A stretch of DNA of 64,000 nt from Sorghum bicolor (lineage: Eukaryota; Streptophyta; Magnoliopsida; Poales; Poaceae), in the NCBI RefSeq assembly GCF_000003195.3, contig NC_012872.2:25167258-25231257 (forward strand), written 5' to 3'. Below the pieces are notes generated by a model. It saw only the letters and a program-made list of their open reading frames with translations, did not search any database and had not been told where the DNA came from. Below are positions 22,776 to 34,063 of the stretch, piece by piece (position 1 is the first letter of the stretch; each line of letters begins with the position of its first letter). The position numbers and the translations under genes were made by a program.

Positions 22776-25700
22776 ATGGCCATCAACTTCATCGTGCCTG
22801 AGGTTAGTTCCACTTCTCCCTTGTATTTTCACAGCACTCCTGTTCATTCGCAGTTCATCTTTGCTGAATGTTTTTTTCTTTTGTTCTTCTTTTCATCCCC
22901 AAAAACTCCTAGGATCTGTCCAATAGAATTGTCATCCCTAACGATCAACCACACCTCCAATGTCTTGGTCCACTAGGGAACCCAGATCCCACCGATCTAA
23001 TCAATGCAGAAACAAACAGAATCCCCTTTAGAGCTGAGAATTTTTCTCTAGATCTGTGGAAGGATACCTTTCGTTCCTGGCCCAGTCCTACCGTAGGATG
23101 AAAGGATTGGTTCTTGAGAGTCAGCCATTCTAATGAGGTTCAGTGGGGTGAACGAAAACTGGACCAATGCATCAGGTTGTCTCTTGCCGATATGCGTAGA
23201 AATGAGTCGCTGCTGATTGCTGCATCTTATTTCTGGTCGGATACTCTCAATGCCTTTATCTTCGGCCACGACCCTGCTTCTCCCACTCTTGCCGATGTGC
23301 TTATGCTCACCGGCTTAGATGTATCCACTACCGACAGTAGTCACCTATTTGACACCATGCCTAGTGCCAAAGTGGAAACCCGCTCTATCGGCGGCTGGTC
23401 TGGGTACATTCAGAAGTACCGTAAAACGAGGCCTGTCAACATAAAGGAGCAAACCACCTTTCTGAACATGTGGCTGGACAAATTTGTGTTTTGTGGTCGA
23501 TCGGCAGGACCAACCTCTGTCTACTTATCGGTAGCAGAGAAATTAGCTAATGGTGGCCGATTTCCCCTCGGCCGATACCTGCTTGGCGCTACCTACCACC
23601 TTCTTCATCAAGTAGCCCGAAAACTCATACTCGGCCAATCCATCGGCAACTTAGGAGGCTCCTGGTGGTTCATCAATATGTGGCTCAGTCTCCATATGCA
23701 CAAGCGTCTCGAGTTTAACCTCTTCACACAACGCTTCCCTAGGGATATAGCCAAAGATTATGAATTGGATGAAGAAGAATCGGCAACTCGTCCTCCCCTA
23801 AACTTTGGCGAGGCTATCATAGTTCTACCTGGCATAGGTGGCAATGCAGACCAGGTCAGCCGATTCTTTCAGACTCTGTACGAGGGTCTGACCAGGGAAC
23901 AGCGAGCATGGATGCCTTATGAAGATCCAGACACCATGTTTCCTTTGGTCTTCCATCCTTTCAATGATGCTCTCAACAAGGATCATGATGTGATGATGGC
24001 ACTGATCACTCCAAGAGCTATACCAGTAAATTTCTTTGGCAGTGAGAAAGCCTCCAACCAGACCTACGAGTTTTACAACCCATCGGCACTAGCCCGTCAA
24101 CTAGCTTTCGGTCAGCTGCCAATTGCACTCTATTATGCCGATGTGATAAAACCCAGGGAAACCATCACTAGCCTTCTCGAGTGGACCCGAGTAGCCCAAC
24201 TACCACCAAGTGCCGATACCGATGCAGATTTATTAGAGTGGGTCCCGGCCCTCTTCATCACTCAGGCGTACAAACAATGGTGGGAAGAATGGAAGGAGCA
24301 TTTGTTCTGCAAATCGGCTCTTACGTATCGTGGCATGATTGACCCTCAATACAAGGTCCCTGCAACACTGTAAGTATTCTTAAACCGATGTTTCAATTTC
24401 TTCATTGCCTTTTTCAATCGGTAACCCTCTTTCTTCATCTCATACAGGTTGATGATACACCACCATCGGTCAGCAGGAGTGGTAAGCCGATTGAGCTCCT
24501 TCCATCGGGCCCGATCTCCTCAATCAGCAACAACGCTCCCACCTTGGCTGCTATCATGCATCGAGGTGTGCACCTCAAGAAGGTCACCACCAGACGAACG
24601 AAGACATCTCCATCGGTAGCTGCCTCTACTTTAGCACAGGCCTTCAAGGTAAACCTTCAATCTCTTTCGTCCATACCGATCCTATTCTTACTTTTGTTAT
24701 ACTTGTGCTCACAAATTTTCATTGCTGTATCAGCATACCAACGCATCGGCAAGGACTAGAAGTACAAGTGTCGATGCCCCCCAGTCCAGTTAGCCGAAGA
24801 GAAAAGGTGCCAAGAGTACCAGATCACAAGCAAAGCGCCAAAGAATAGCGACACCTTCTCCTCCCCCAGTGTCTCCAATCCCAGTGGAATCTTCTCCTTC
24901 CTCTCCAGAAGTCCAGATGCAACAAGCACCATCTCCTCCTCGGCCACAAGAAGAAGCCTACGCAGAAGAACCCCAGCCAGAAGATACATCGACTGACATA
25001 CACGAGCAAACTACCGATCCAGCAAATTCAATCATAGCATCGGTAGTTTCCTCCGTCCAAACAAGTACTGCTCCTCCTCAAGGTAACATATCTTTTATGA
25101 AATTATTGCCGATGAACCTACTTTTCCTGTCTTATAATTACTTCTGTTAATCTTTCAGCTGACACAGTCCCATCGGCAACTCCAGCCGATCAGCCCATGG
25201 TCCCATCGGCATATTCGAGTCAGAGGCGAGAAATTGCCTTGAAACAAGTAAGTCACCCAATCTCTAGCTGTATTATCTGTCAATACTTGTCCATATAATA
25301 ACTTACTTCATTTTCTTTTTAGGAACAGGACTCTCCTGACAGCTTGTTCTCCTTTGCCATCGACATCTCTGAAGATGAAGGCGAGGAGACAAGTTCTTCC
25401 CGAGCAGTTGGAATTACATCGGCAGAGATCAGGGCGAAGTTAGAAGAATTATCAGCCCTCCTCCATCAAGATACAGCCCAACTGGTTCATGACTCCGACC
25501 CGGCTAAGGCTTTGTTCAAAACTCTCAGAGGCGAAATTCCTGCCGATGTTGAAGAAATCCTTTTTCAAGTTGCACATCTGGAGAGCCGTCAGCTGCAGTA
25601 CCATAGGGCTGCCCAACGTCTTGCCGATAGAGCTGCTCATGCCCAGCTCTCTGAGGAGATGATGAAGGTAAAACTCCTTGCCGATGAGAAACACAAGAGC

Positions 25701-26018
25701 ATCGGCATCCTGACATCCTCAGGAGATGTATTGAAACAAAAGATTTCTGATCTATCGGTGAGAAGAGAAGTTCTGTTGGCAGAACTCAAACAGTTAGAAG
25801 AAGCCTTGTCCCAAGCCCGTTAAGAAGAAACCCAACTGCCTGAGACAATCAAACTTCTTGAGCAAGAGCGAAATATCCAAGCCCGCACGGCACTGCAAAT
25901 GAAGAAGAAGCTGAAGCCAGTGGAAGGCTCTGCCGATGATGATATGAAAGTATTAGAAGAGGCTAACCAGATCCGCCTGCGTGCTATATCGGCGATCCGG
26001 GCGCTGTTGAACATATGA
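22776..26018 (+). pseudogene. Antisense six-exon plant-mobile-domain-like gene of Tat element F
   Basis: Proposed exons are 22776-22802 (MAINFIVPE), 22913-24369, 24448-24648, 24734-25082, 25159-25247 and 25323-26018. Introns begin GT and end AG, except that the exon-2 donor leaves the next exon out of phase, suggesting a small loss there. Exon 2 holds the core domain, open for 419 codons from 23114, with SPTLADVLMLTGLDV, GGSWWFINMWLSLHM and SRFFQTLYEGL. It resembles the plant mobile domain / aminotransferase-like family (PF10536). Exon 4 is Pro/Glu-rich with a basic KRKGAKSTRSQAKRQR stretch that could be a nuclear signal. Exon 6 is a predicted coiled coil. In-frame stops occur at 23099 (TGA for Trp), near 24791 (TAG) and at 25821 (TAA). 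Antisense ORFs are known in Tat elements (for example Grande gene 23), with function unknown. Confidence 0.8.
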
Positions 26019-26047
26019 ACTCTTCATCGGCAACATGCTCCACTCCG

Positions 26048-26151
26048 ATATTTTGGTCTAGCCAATAGGACTGTTATCGGCACCTTTTTTTAAAATACTG
26101 AGTTTTACCCCAGATATACTTTGGTCCAGCCGATAGGAATGTTATCGGCAC
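26048..26151. repeat. 36-bp direct repeat between convergent genes
   Basis: Two diverged copies (26048-26083 and 26116-26151) of a phrase containing ttggtc-agcc-atagga and tgttatcggcac. They fill the gap between the end of the antisense gene (26018) and the end of pol (26160). The second copy also forms CCGATA...TATCGG. A shared 3'-end or polyadenylation role is possible but unproved. Confidence 0.6.
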
Positions 26152-26159
26152 TTAAACCT

Positions 26160-29100
26160 TTATGCATCGACCCATGTACTTGGGAAGTATTTCTTTAGAT
26201 ATTTGCCATTTAATGCTCTGGGAAATTCAACTCCTTCAAGAGTTTCTAAAATATAGGCGTTACCAGGAGCCGATCGACTTATCCGATAAGGACCCTCCCA
26301 ATTGGGAGACCACTTCCCGAATTTTGAACTTTTAGTCCCAATCGGTAAGATTAGTTTCCATACCAAGTCTCCATCGGCAAACTCTTTAGCCTTTACTTTC
26401 TTATCATACCATCTAGCAACTCTCTTCTTATTATCTTCTAAGCTCATTAAAGCCCTTAGCCGATGCCCTGCTAGATCATCCACCTCGTCTGTCATCAAAG
26501 TAGCATTATCATCGGCAGCCAATTGATCTTGAAAAGATAGTCGCCTGGACCCAGTCTTAATTTCCCAAGGTAACACTGCATCATGCCCATACACCAACTG
26601 ATAAGGTGAAACTTTGGTTGATCCATGACAAGCCATCCGATATGACCATAAAGCTTCACTTAACAATGTATGCCACCTCCTAGGATTTTCTTCAATCTTC
26701 CATTTAATAAGCTTGATAATTCCCTTGTTAGATGCCTCGGCCTGTCCATTAGCTTGAGCATAATAAGGAGAAGAGTTTAATACTTTAATTCCCATACCGA
26801 TTGCAAATTTATCAAACTCTCCCGATGTGAACATAGTACCCTGATCGGTAGTAATTGTCTAGGGAATTCCAAATCGGTAAATAATTTGCTCTTTCACAAA
26901 ATCAATCATATTGGCCGATGTAACTTTCTTCAAAGGAATAGCTTCAACCCACTTAGTAAAGTAATCAGTGGCAACCAAGATGAATTTATGTCCTTTGTTG
27001 GATGGCGGATAAATCTGGCCGATCAAGTCAATAGCCCATCCTCGGAACGGCCAAGGTTTGATGATAGGATTCATGGCCGATGCGGGTGCTCTTTGAACAT
27101 TACCAAATTTCTGACATCCTTGACACCCTTTGAAATACGTAAAGCAATCCTCAAGTATAGTCGACTAATAATACCCGTTTCTTCTGATCATCCATTTCAT
27201 CTTAAATGCCGACTGATGTGCTCCACACACTCCCTCATGAATCTCCCCCATCAAACTTTTAGCTTCATCTTCACCCAAACATTTGAGAAGAATCCCATCA
27301 ATTGTTCGATAATATAATTCATTCCCGAGGAGCACATACTTGGTGGCTTGAAACAGAACACGTCTCTCAACTTTCTTGGATGGATCCCTCAAATAATTAA
27401 CAATTTCTTTTCTCCAATCATTGGCACCAATTGCCGATATTGTATTCAACATGGGCTGGTATCCCGAGGCATGCTGAGCCAACCGATTGGCCTCCTCATT
27501 ATGCAATCGAGGAACATGTTCTAATCGGAAATCCTTGAATTCCTTTAACAACTGCATACTCCTCTCGTGATAAGTTATCAGAATTTTGTTGCGACATTCA
27601 TAGCTTCCAGCCAATTGATTTATGACCAGCATAGAATCGCTGAAGATTTCAACAGCATCAGCATGAACTTCCCTTAGTAATTCCAACCCCTTTATCAGAG
27701 CTTGATACTCAGCTTGATTATTTGTTGATGTGGCAACAATCGGCAGGGAGAACTCATACTTCCTTCCCCGAGGGGAAATTAGCACTATGCCGATTCCTGC
27801 CCCCCGATCACACGTGGATCCATCAAAGAAGAGCGTCCAAGGTACAATTTCCAAAGTCTCCACTGTACCACAATGCTGAGTCACAAAATCGGCCATAATT
27901 TGTCCCTTAACCGCCTTAGCCGATTCATAACGCAAATCGAACTCTGATAGTGCCAAAATCCATTTGCCGATTCTACCACTCATAATCGGCATAGACAGCA
28001 TATATCGGACCACATCATCTTTGCATATAACAGTGCATTCGGCCGATAACAAATAATGTCTCAACTTAATACATGAGAAATAGAGACATAAACATAGCTT
28101 TTCAATGGCCGAATATCTGGTCTCAGCATCAATCAATCTCCTGCTTAAATAGTAAATAACACGCTCCTTCCCTTCAAATTCTTGAATTAAAGCCGAACCG
28201 ATGACCATCCCATCGGTAGACAAATACAATCTAAAGGGCTTCCCTTACTGAGGTGGAATCAGAACTGGAGGATTTACCAAATAATTCTTGATTTCATCCA
28301 AAGCCAATTGTTGCTCTCTCCCCCAGACAAACTCTTGATCCGCTTTCAACTTAAGTAAAGGACTGAAAGCACGAATTTTACCAGATAGAATAGATATAAA
28401 CCTCCTGATAAAATTTACCTTGCCGATCAAGGATTGGAGCTCAGTCTTGTTGGTAGGCGCAACTATCTTGTTGATAGCATCAATGGATCTCCGACTAATT
28501 TCAATCCCTCTTTGATGCACCATGAAACCAAGAAATTGTCGTGCCGATACACCAAATGCACACTTATTGGGATTCATCTTCAAACCATGCTTCCTTGTGC
28601 ATTCCAATACTTTTCGCAAATCGGCAAGATGTTTTGTGAAGTCTCCAGACTTAACCACCACATCATCAATATAAATTTCCACCTGCTTGCCGATAAATTC
28701 ATGAAAGATAAAATTCATGGCCCTTTGATAAGTAGCACCAGCATTTTTTCAAGCCAAAGGTCATGACTATCCACTCAAACAAACCAACATGACCAGGACA
28801 TGTAAATGCAGTCTTTGGAATATCCTCTTCAGCCATGAATATCTGATTGTATCCTGCGTTACCATCCATAAAGCTGATGATCTGATGCCCAGCCTCAGCA
28901 TCAATTAGCAGATCGGCAACTGGCATTGGGTAGCTATCCATCGGTGTAGCTTTATTAAGATTTCTGAAATCAATGCAAACCCGAAGCTTCCCATTTTTCT
29001 TGTAAACCGGAACAACTTTGGAAATCCATTCGGCATACCGACACTGCCGAATAAATTTAGCTTCGATAAGTTTGGTTATTTCGGCCTTGATATCAGGAAG

Positions 29101-29427
29101 GATATTGGGATTACATCGGCGAGCTGGTTGTTGATGTGGCCGAAACCCAGACTTGATAGGTAACCGATGTTCAACAATTGATCAGTCTAAACTAGGCATC
29201 TCAGTATAATCCCAAGCAAAGCAATCTTTATATTCTTTCAATAAATCGGTTAATTGTTGCTTACACTCAGAATTTAACTTAGCACTAATAAATGTAGGTC
29301 TAGGTTTATCCCCACTACCTATATGTACCTCTATTAAATCATCGGCCGATGTGAATCCCTGGCCTAATTTTCCATCATCGGTGAACCTATCCATTAAAAC
29401 TCCTCGTCAGAACCGACTGCTTGGATC
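26160..29427 (-). pseudogene. pol: Pol of Tat element F: RT, dual RNase H, integrase (decayed)
   Basis: Polyprotein region continuing from the piece at 45118-45703, from which insertion H separates it. In order: RT with FRNLNKATPMDSYPMP near 28950 and the catalytic YIDDVV near 28655; a gypsy RNase H starting RLYLSTDGM near 28215; a second, archaeal-type RNase H with FFDGSTCDRGAGIG near 27810 and NNQAEYQAL near 27710; and an integrase with WAIDLIG near 27025, TTDQGTMF near 26840 and GQAEASNKG near 26740. Two RNase H domains mark the Tat lineage. Breaks include a stop near 29185, one extra A in the A-run near 28745, and stops at 28245, 27165 and 26859. The final stop is at 26160, facing the antisense gene. 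It is non-functional as it stands. Confidence 0.9.
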
Positions 29428-29432
29428 GGCGG

Positions 29433-32400
29433 TGTCACAGAACCGACCAAATTATAAGAGTTCAAGTGTAGAAACGATCGACAAGCAATCAAGTTTCCAA
29501 ACTTGAGCCCATATAATCCCAGTAGTCAATTGAAATCACGAAGGACTTCAAACCAACTTGCAACAAACCAAGATCGTAATAATTCAGCACAACACAGCGA
29601 ATGTTACATAGTCATTCATTGCCGTTGAAGCGGCACCACATCGGAGTTACTTAGTTATTACAACACAAGTTTGAAGTAGCGCAAGCAAAATAGTTACACA
29701 CACACTTTCCAAAGTTCAGTTCATAAACTCGAGTTACTGCCAGAGTCTACATCATCCTTCCAAAAGCAATAGGTACGAGGTTGTTAGAGAACCGTGCCCA
29801 ACGGTTAGTCCTCATCCCCAGCGGGATGGAGACAGGTCTTGCAGAAGCCGTCATAAAAGATGTCATCTGCAACAGGTGGGAAATAAACCCTGAGTACGAG
29901 AATGTACTCAGCTAGACTTACCCGTCTAGTAAAACATAAAAGACACCAAGGATCATGCAATGATAATATCAAGTGGAGCTGGTTGACTCAACATTTTGCC
30001 AAAGGCCTTTATTATGACTAACCCATTGTAAGAGTATCATATTTATTTATCATCAGCCTACCACTAGATTAGCACCTGCACTAAAGCACTTCACTTGATT
30101 ATTACAAACAATAATAACCATATCAAGTTCATCATATATTCTTCCTTGCTATCATCATTATCATGAACCAAGTTCATTAGTGAATGCTACGTTTGCCGTT
30201 GCTCTGTCAAGTTCTCACTAACCGGGAGAGACGGCGATTCGAATCGAATTCCTATCCAGCTGGAGGGTTATTCCTAGCACTCACCCAAGCATCCCCCGTC
30301 GGAGAGCCAACGGGTCACCTTTGATACGACTCAGGAATCGCGGCTCCGATCAGCGCCGCACTCCCAGGGCTACCACTCTGCCAGGGAGGTCAGGAATTTT
30401 AACTCACCTGCCTTTGGGCTTACGCCAATGGTCCCCCGCACACCGCACTTCCTACGGTAGTGCGCACTTGATACTTGCCGTTCTTCCGGCCTGAGTCATA
30501 CTACTCGGCTTCGCAGTCGGAACGAGTTATCCAGCCAACTAAGTGTTAGGCATACGTTCAACATGACAAGAGGACGTACAACGATCGGTCCTTAGCTGCC
30601 ACAGACGGAGTTACTACGACCTTGCAAAACTCCGCCCGGCTTAAGTCAAATTAATCAGGTTCCACCCACGATAGCACATATAGACCATCGTGATCCGACA
30701 CAACCCTATATCGCGCAGGTGACCGGAAATCACCCGACTTCTACCGATTAAGCATGGCTAAGCTGCTACTCGATCCTAACTCTACAACCAGGGTGTGGTG
30801 AGTTATCTGGACAAGGATGGAGTAAAATGCAGCCAAGGTTTTATCACAACTCCTATATTTAATGCAGCAATAGATATAACATATTAAATAAACTTTCGAA
30901 AGTAAAGGGAGGCTTAGAATGCTCCGGGGCTTGCCTTTCACGAACGAGGCTGGCTCGTGGTTTGGGCACTCAACTTCTTCTTCGGGCTCCTCGAGTCCGA
31001 CTTGCTGGACCTCCACCTCCGGGTTGCCCTCCTGGCCTTCGGGGCTCACTTGCAGATCGAAGGAGGTTGCCACGTCCGATGCACCTATTGCATGCTCCGT
31101 GAATGAGAAGGTGTGCATACAAAAGAATGAATGCTTGATAACATAAGTGACCCACTGGACACTCATTTATGGAGCAATAGTTATAACAACTTCACACAAG
31201 TTAACAAGTTAACTTAGCCCAAAACCTATCATGATAACCTATAACAGCAAGCAACATATAACAGGATTCGCTCAGTAAACAGGTCATAACTAATGCTAGG
31301 CAGATCCAACAAACATGAGTAAGGACATTTTGGAAAGCTTATGAAATTGTCTACAAATAATCTTTGAACGTCACCGCAAGATTCATAAATTAAGCAAGTC
31401 ATTTAAACAAAGTTCCAGGTTCTGTCCTAGAAAAACAGAGAACACCTATTTGTAGAACCTAACTTGGAAAGATCATAACTTCAAAACTACTGGACCAAAT
31501 GATCCCAAATTTAAACCACAGCTAGTTCAATAAGTTTACAACAACTTTGATTTAGACAAGTTTCCCAGAAAGCCAAGTTATCATTAAGCAAAAGTTAAGT
31601 TACTCCCTTGCTGTCCAGAACAGCTTTTAACCCTCTAATTAATTATTTGATGACATAACTAAAACATAAACCATGCCAACCACATGGCTCATGAGCACAA
31701 GCTTATCATAAGACAACCAAAACATCAGATGATAACCCTCAAACATTTACTTAACAAGGCATTTATTAATTAATTCTAGAAAGGAGCATAATTACAAGAT
31801 ACTAGTCAAAGTGCTCAGAAAAATCTACAAAAATTATAGAGGCACCAGTATAGCATCAAAGTATTACCACGAAAATTTCAGAGCAAATGCACATACCAAA
31901 TTAAAGATATGCATTTAACATGTAACAAGGTATTTATTTCATAAATTGAGAATCATGACTTATATTGTGTCAAACAACAGATTTCAGATTATTTCTGTAC
32001 TATGAATACTATAAACAAGTTTACTACCAGAGTAGAACACCAGCATAAACACCAATTATTTTATATGATTTAATTACAGAAACAAGCCAAATCTCAAACA
32101 TAAATTACATAACAAAGGTGCATTGCTCCAAAAATCATAAAATATTTATCATAGCATTCTAGTATCATACAGAGACTACCATAAAATTTTCATGGCAAAC
32201 TAAACAGTATAACCAGAGATATGAATTTATCCATGAATAACAAGATTAAATCCTTAATAAATATTTTTCTAGAAAACATGGTTCATTTTATATTTTTATT
32301 AAAACTAGCCATCTCAAGGAACACCACAAAATTGGTTTCACAATTTTTGGATCTCAGAAACAGGAGATATGATTTTTGCAAGAAAGCCAAAATCAGGATT

Positions 32401-34020
32401 GTGAATAAAAGAAAACGAGGGAAGGGAGGTGACAGTGACAGTGGACCCCGCCTGTCAGGTTCTTCTCCCCCACGGCCGAGGCGACTCTCGCCGGCGATTT
32501 GTCCGCGACAGCGAGGTCTCCGGCCAAACCAAGGGCACCATTGTGATCCCCAGACTCTAGCTACTCGATTGATCCCCTTTTCCCCATGGCGGAGCCACTG
32601 GAAGAGGCTCGCCGTCGATCATGGCGGCTCGGCGGAGGTGCTCGGCGTTACGCCGGAGCCCTCGGGCCGTTAGAGCGTGACCTAAGGCCTTCTACAACAC
32701 CAGCGAACTATGGCGAAGCTTCCTAGGTAAGCGGCTTGGCTAGAAACGTTGTGGAACGTGCTGGCCACGAGAGACCCCAACTCCGGCGGAAACACGGCGG
32801 CGCTGCGCGTCGTGTCCGGCGACGGTGGGTTCGGTAGAGCGTCCACGAAGTGGCGCAAACGCATGCTAGGAACCTAAGCAACCTCTAGGACCTAACCAGA
32901 GAAGACGAGAGGCCCTGATGAGCTCAGCATTGCACTCGCCGAAAAAGATGGTCACGGCGACCCGATTTGGGAGAAGAAGGAAATGGCGGCTCACCGGTGG
33001 ATCTCACGGCGAGATGATGGGTGGAGAATGAAGAGCGGTTCACGGCGGAGCTGTGGGTGGAATTTGGTGGACTGCGACGCAGCGAGGAGCGCACACGAGC
33101 TCGCCGGAGTGAGCTCGCGACGGTGAGCTCGCTGCGGGCGCTCTTCTGACGAGAGAGGCGAGGTAGAGAGGAAATGGACGCGTCCACGCTGCTCGGGGCG
33201 TCGCCGTGGAGGTCATGCGCGCGCTGGGAGCTGACGAGCGGGGCCATCGCCGGCGTACGGGCGCCATCTGGCGGACAGATGTCGCTCGGGACATCCACGA
33301 CGGCGAGCTCGGCTCCGATTCAGAGAACACGATGACCGACTGACAGAGCGTCTCCAGCAACGGATAACTCCCAAACCAGCCTGAGTTAGAAGATGATGCA
33401 GTTGACAAAGTTGGAGTTCCAATCATGTTCTACAACATTGTCAACTAGAGCAAAAGCCAGATCCGCCTGGATTGAGAGATATAGAGTTTTCAAAACCGAT
33501 CGAGCAAACTGGTTTCGTTCCAGGACTTAGAAAATTTCCTAAGTGTTGGAAACGGCCCCAAATCTGCCTTTTGGGTCAATTTTGAGCTATTTGTGTTCAT
33601 TTTCATGAGATGGCCATAAAACAACATTTGTTCCTTATCAAATTTGCTACAACTTTTCTATAGAAAGTTTTGACATGCAAACAATTCATGAAACACTTTT
33701 TAAAAGCCTAAGCAAAAGAGGTTTCTAGGGCCTATTTGTACAAGTATGACTTAGGTGATTATTTTGGAGAAGTGATCAACATGAACATTGTTCCCAAGGT
33801 TAAGTTAAGCATAGGTAAACTAATTACCAAGGCATAGAGCACAAACACAAGCATGGTTCACTCAAACATAAGCATAGGAAGCCTATTTAAGCAATTTAGA
33901 TCACATATTTGCATAGAATGACATGGCTCAAGATAGATGATGATCATGATATTCTTTGAGTAGATGATGATGCTCATGCTATGCACATAATTAAGGCAAC
34001 CATAACACTAGGGTGTTACA
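29433..34020 (-). repeat. 3' LTR of element H
   Basis: 4588 bp, tgtcacagaacc...gtgttaca on the plus strand. No element gene lies inside. The short ORFs at 30741-31166 and 32221-32673 recur in the other LTR and have no domain. A GC-rich block of about 1 kb (about 32430-33420) contrasts with AT-rich flanks. Confidence 0.93.
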
Positions 34021-34057
34021 GCCCTCCCCCCTTATAAAAAATCTCGTCCCGAGATTT
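34021..34057 (-). other. Polypurine tract and stem-loop of H
   Basis: On the minus strand, AAATCTC (34057-34051), loop gggac, GAGATTT (34045-34039), then ataagggggg-agggc abutting the LTR. Element A has the same design at 8685-8705. Confidence 0.75.
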
Positions 34058-34063
34058 GAAAGC

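Noticed and set aside
22699..22926. ORF beginning MRELRELQQEPPPTTLESS
   Set aside because: It starts at GTG in the 5' leader and crosses the first exon of the antisense gene in another frame.
30741..32673. ORFs of 60-150 aa inside the LTRs of H, repeated at 41833-43765
   Set aside because: They recur only because both LTRs carry them, show no domain, and lie in non-coding LTR sequence.
32682..33426. GC-rich minus-strand ORFs (Arg/Ser/Pro-rich)
   Set aside because: Several overlapping frames are open at once, typical of GC-rich DNA and not of a real gene. The block itself is kept as a finding.
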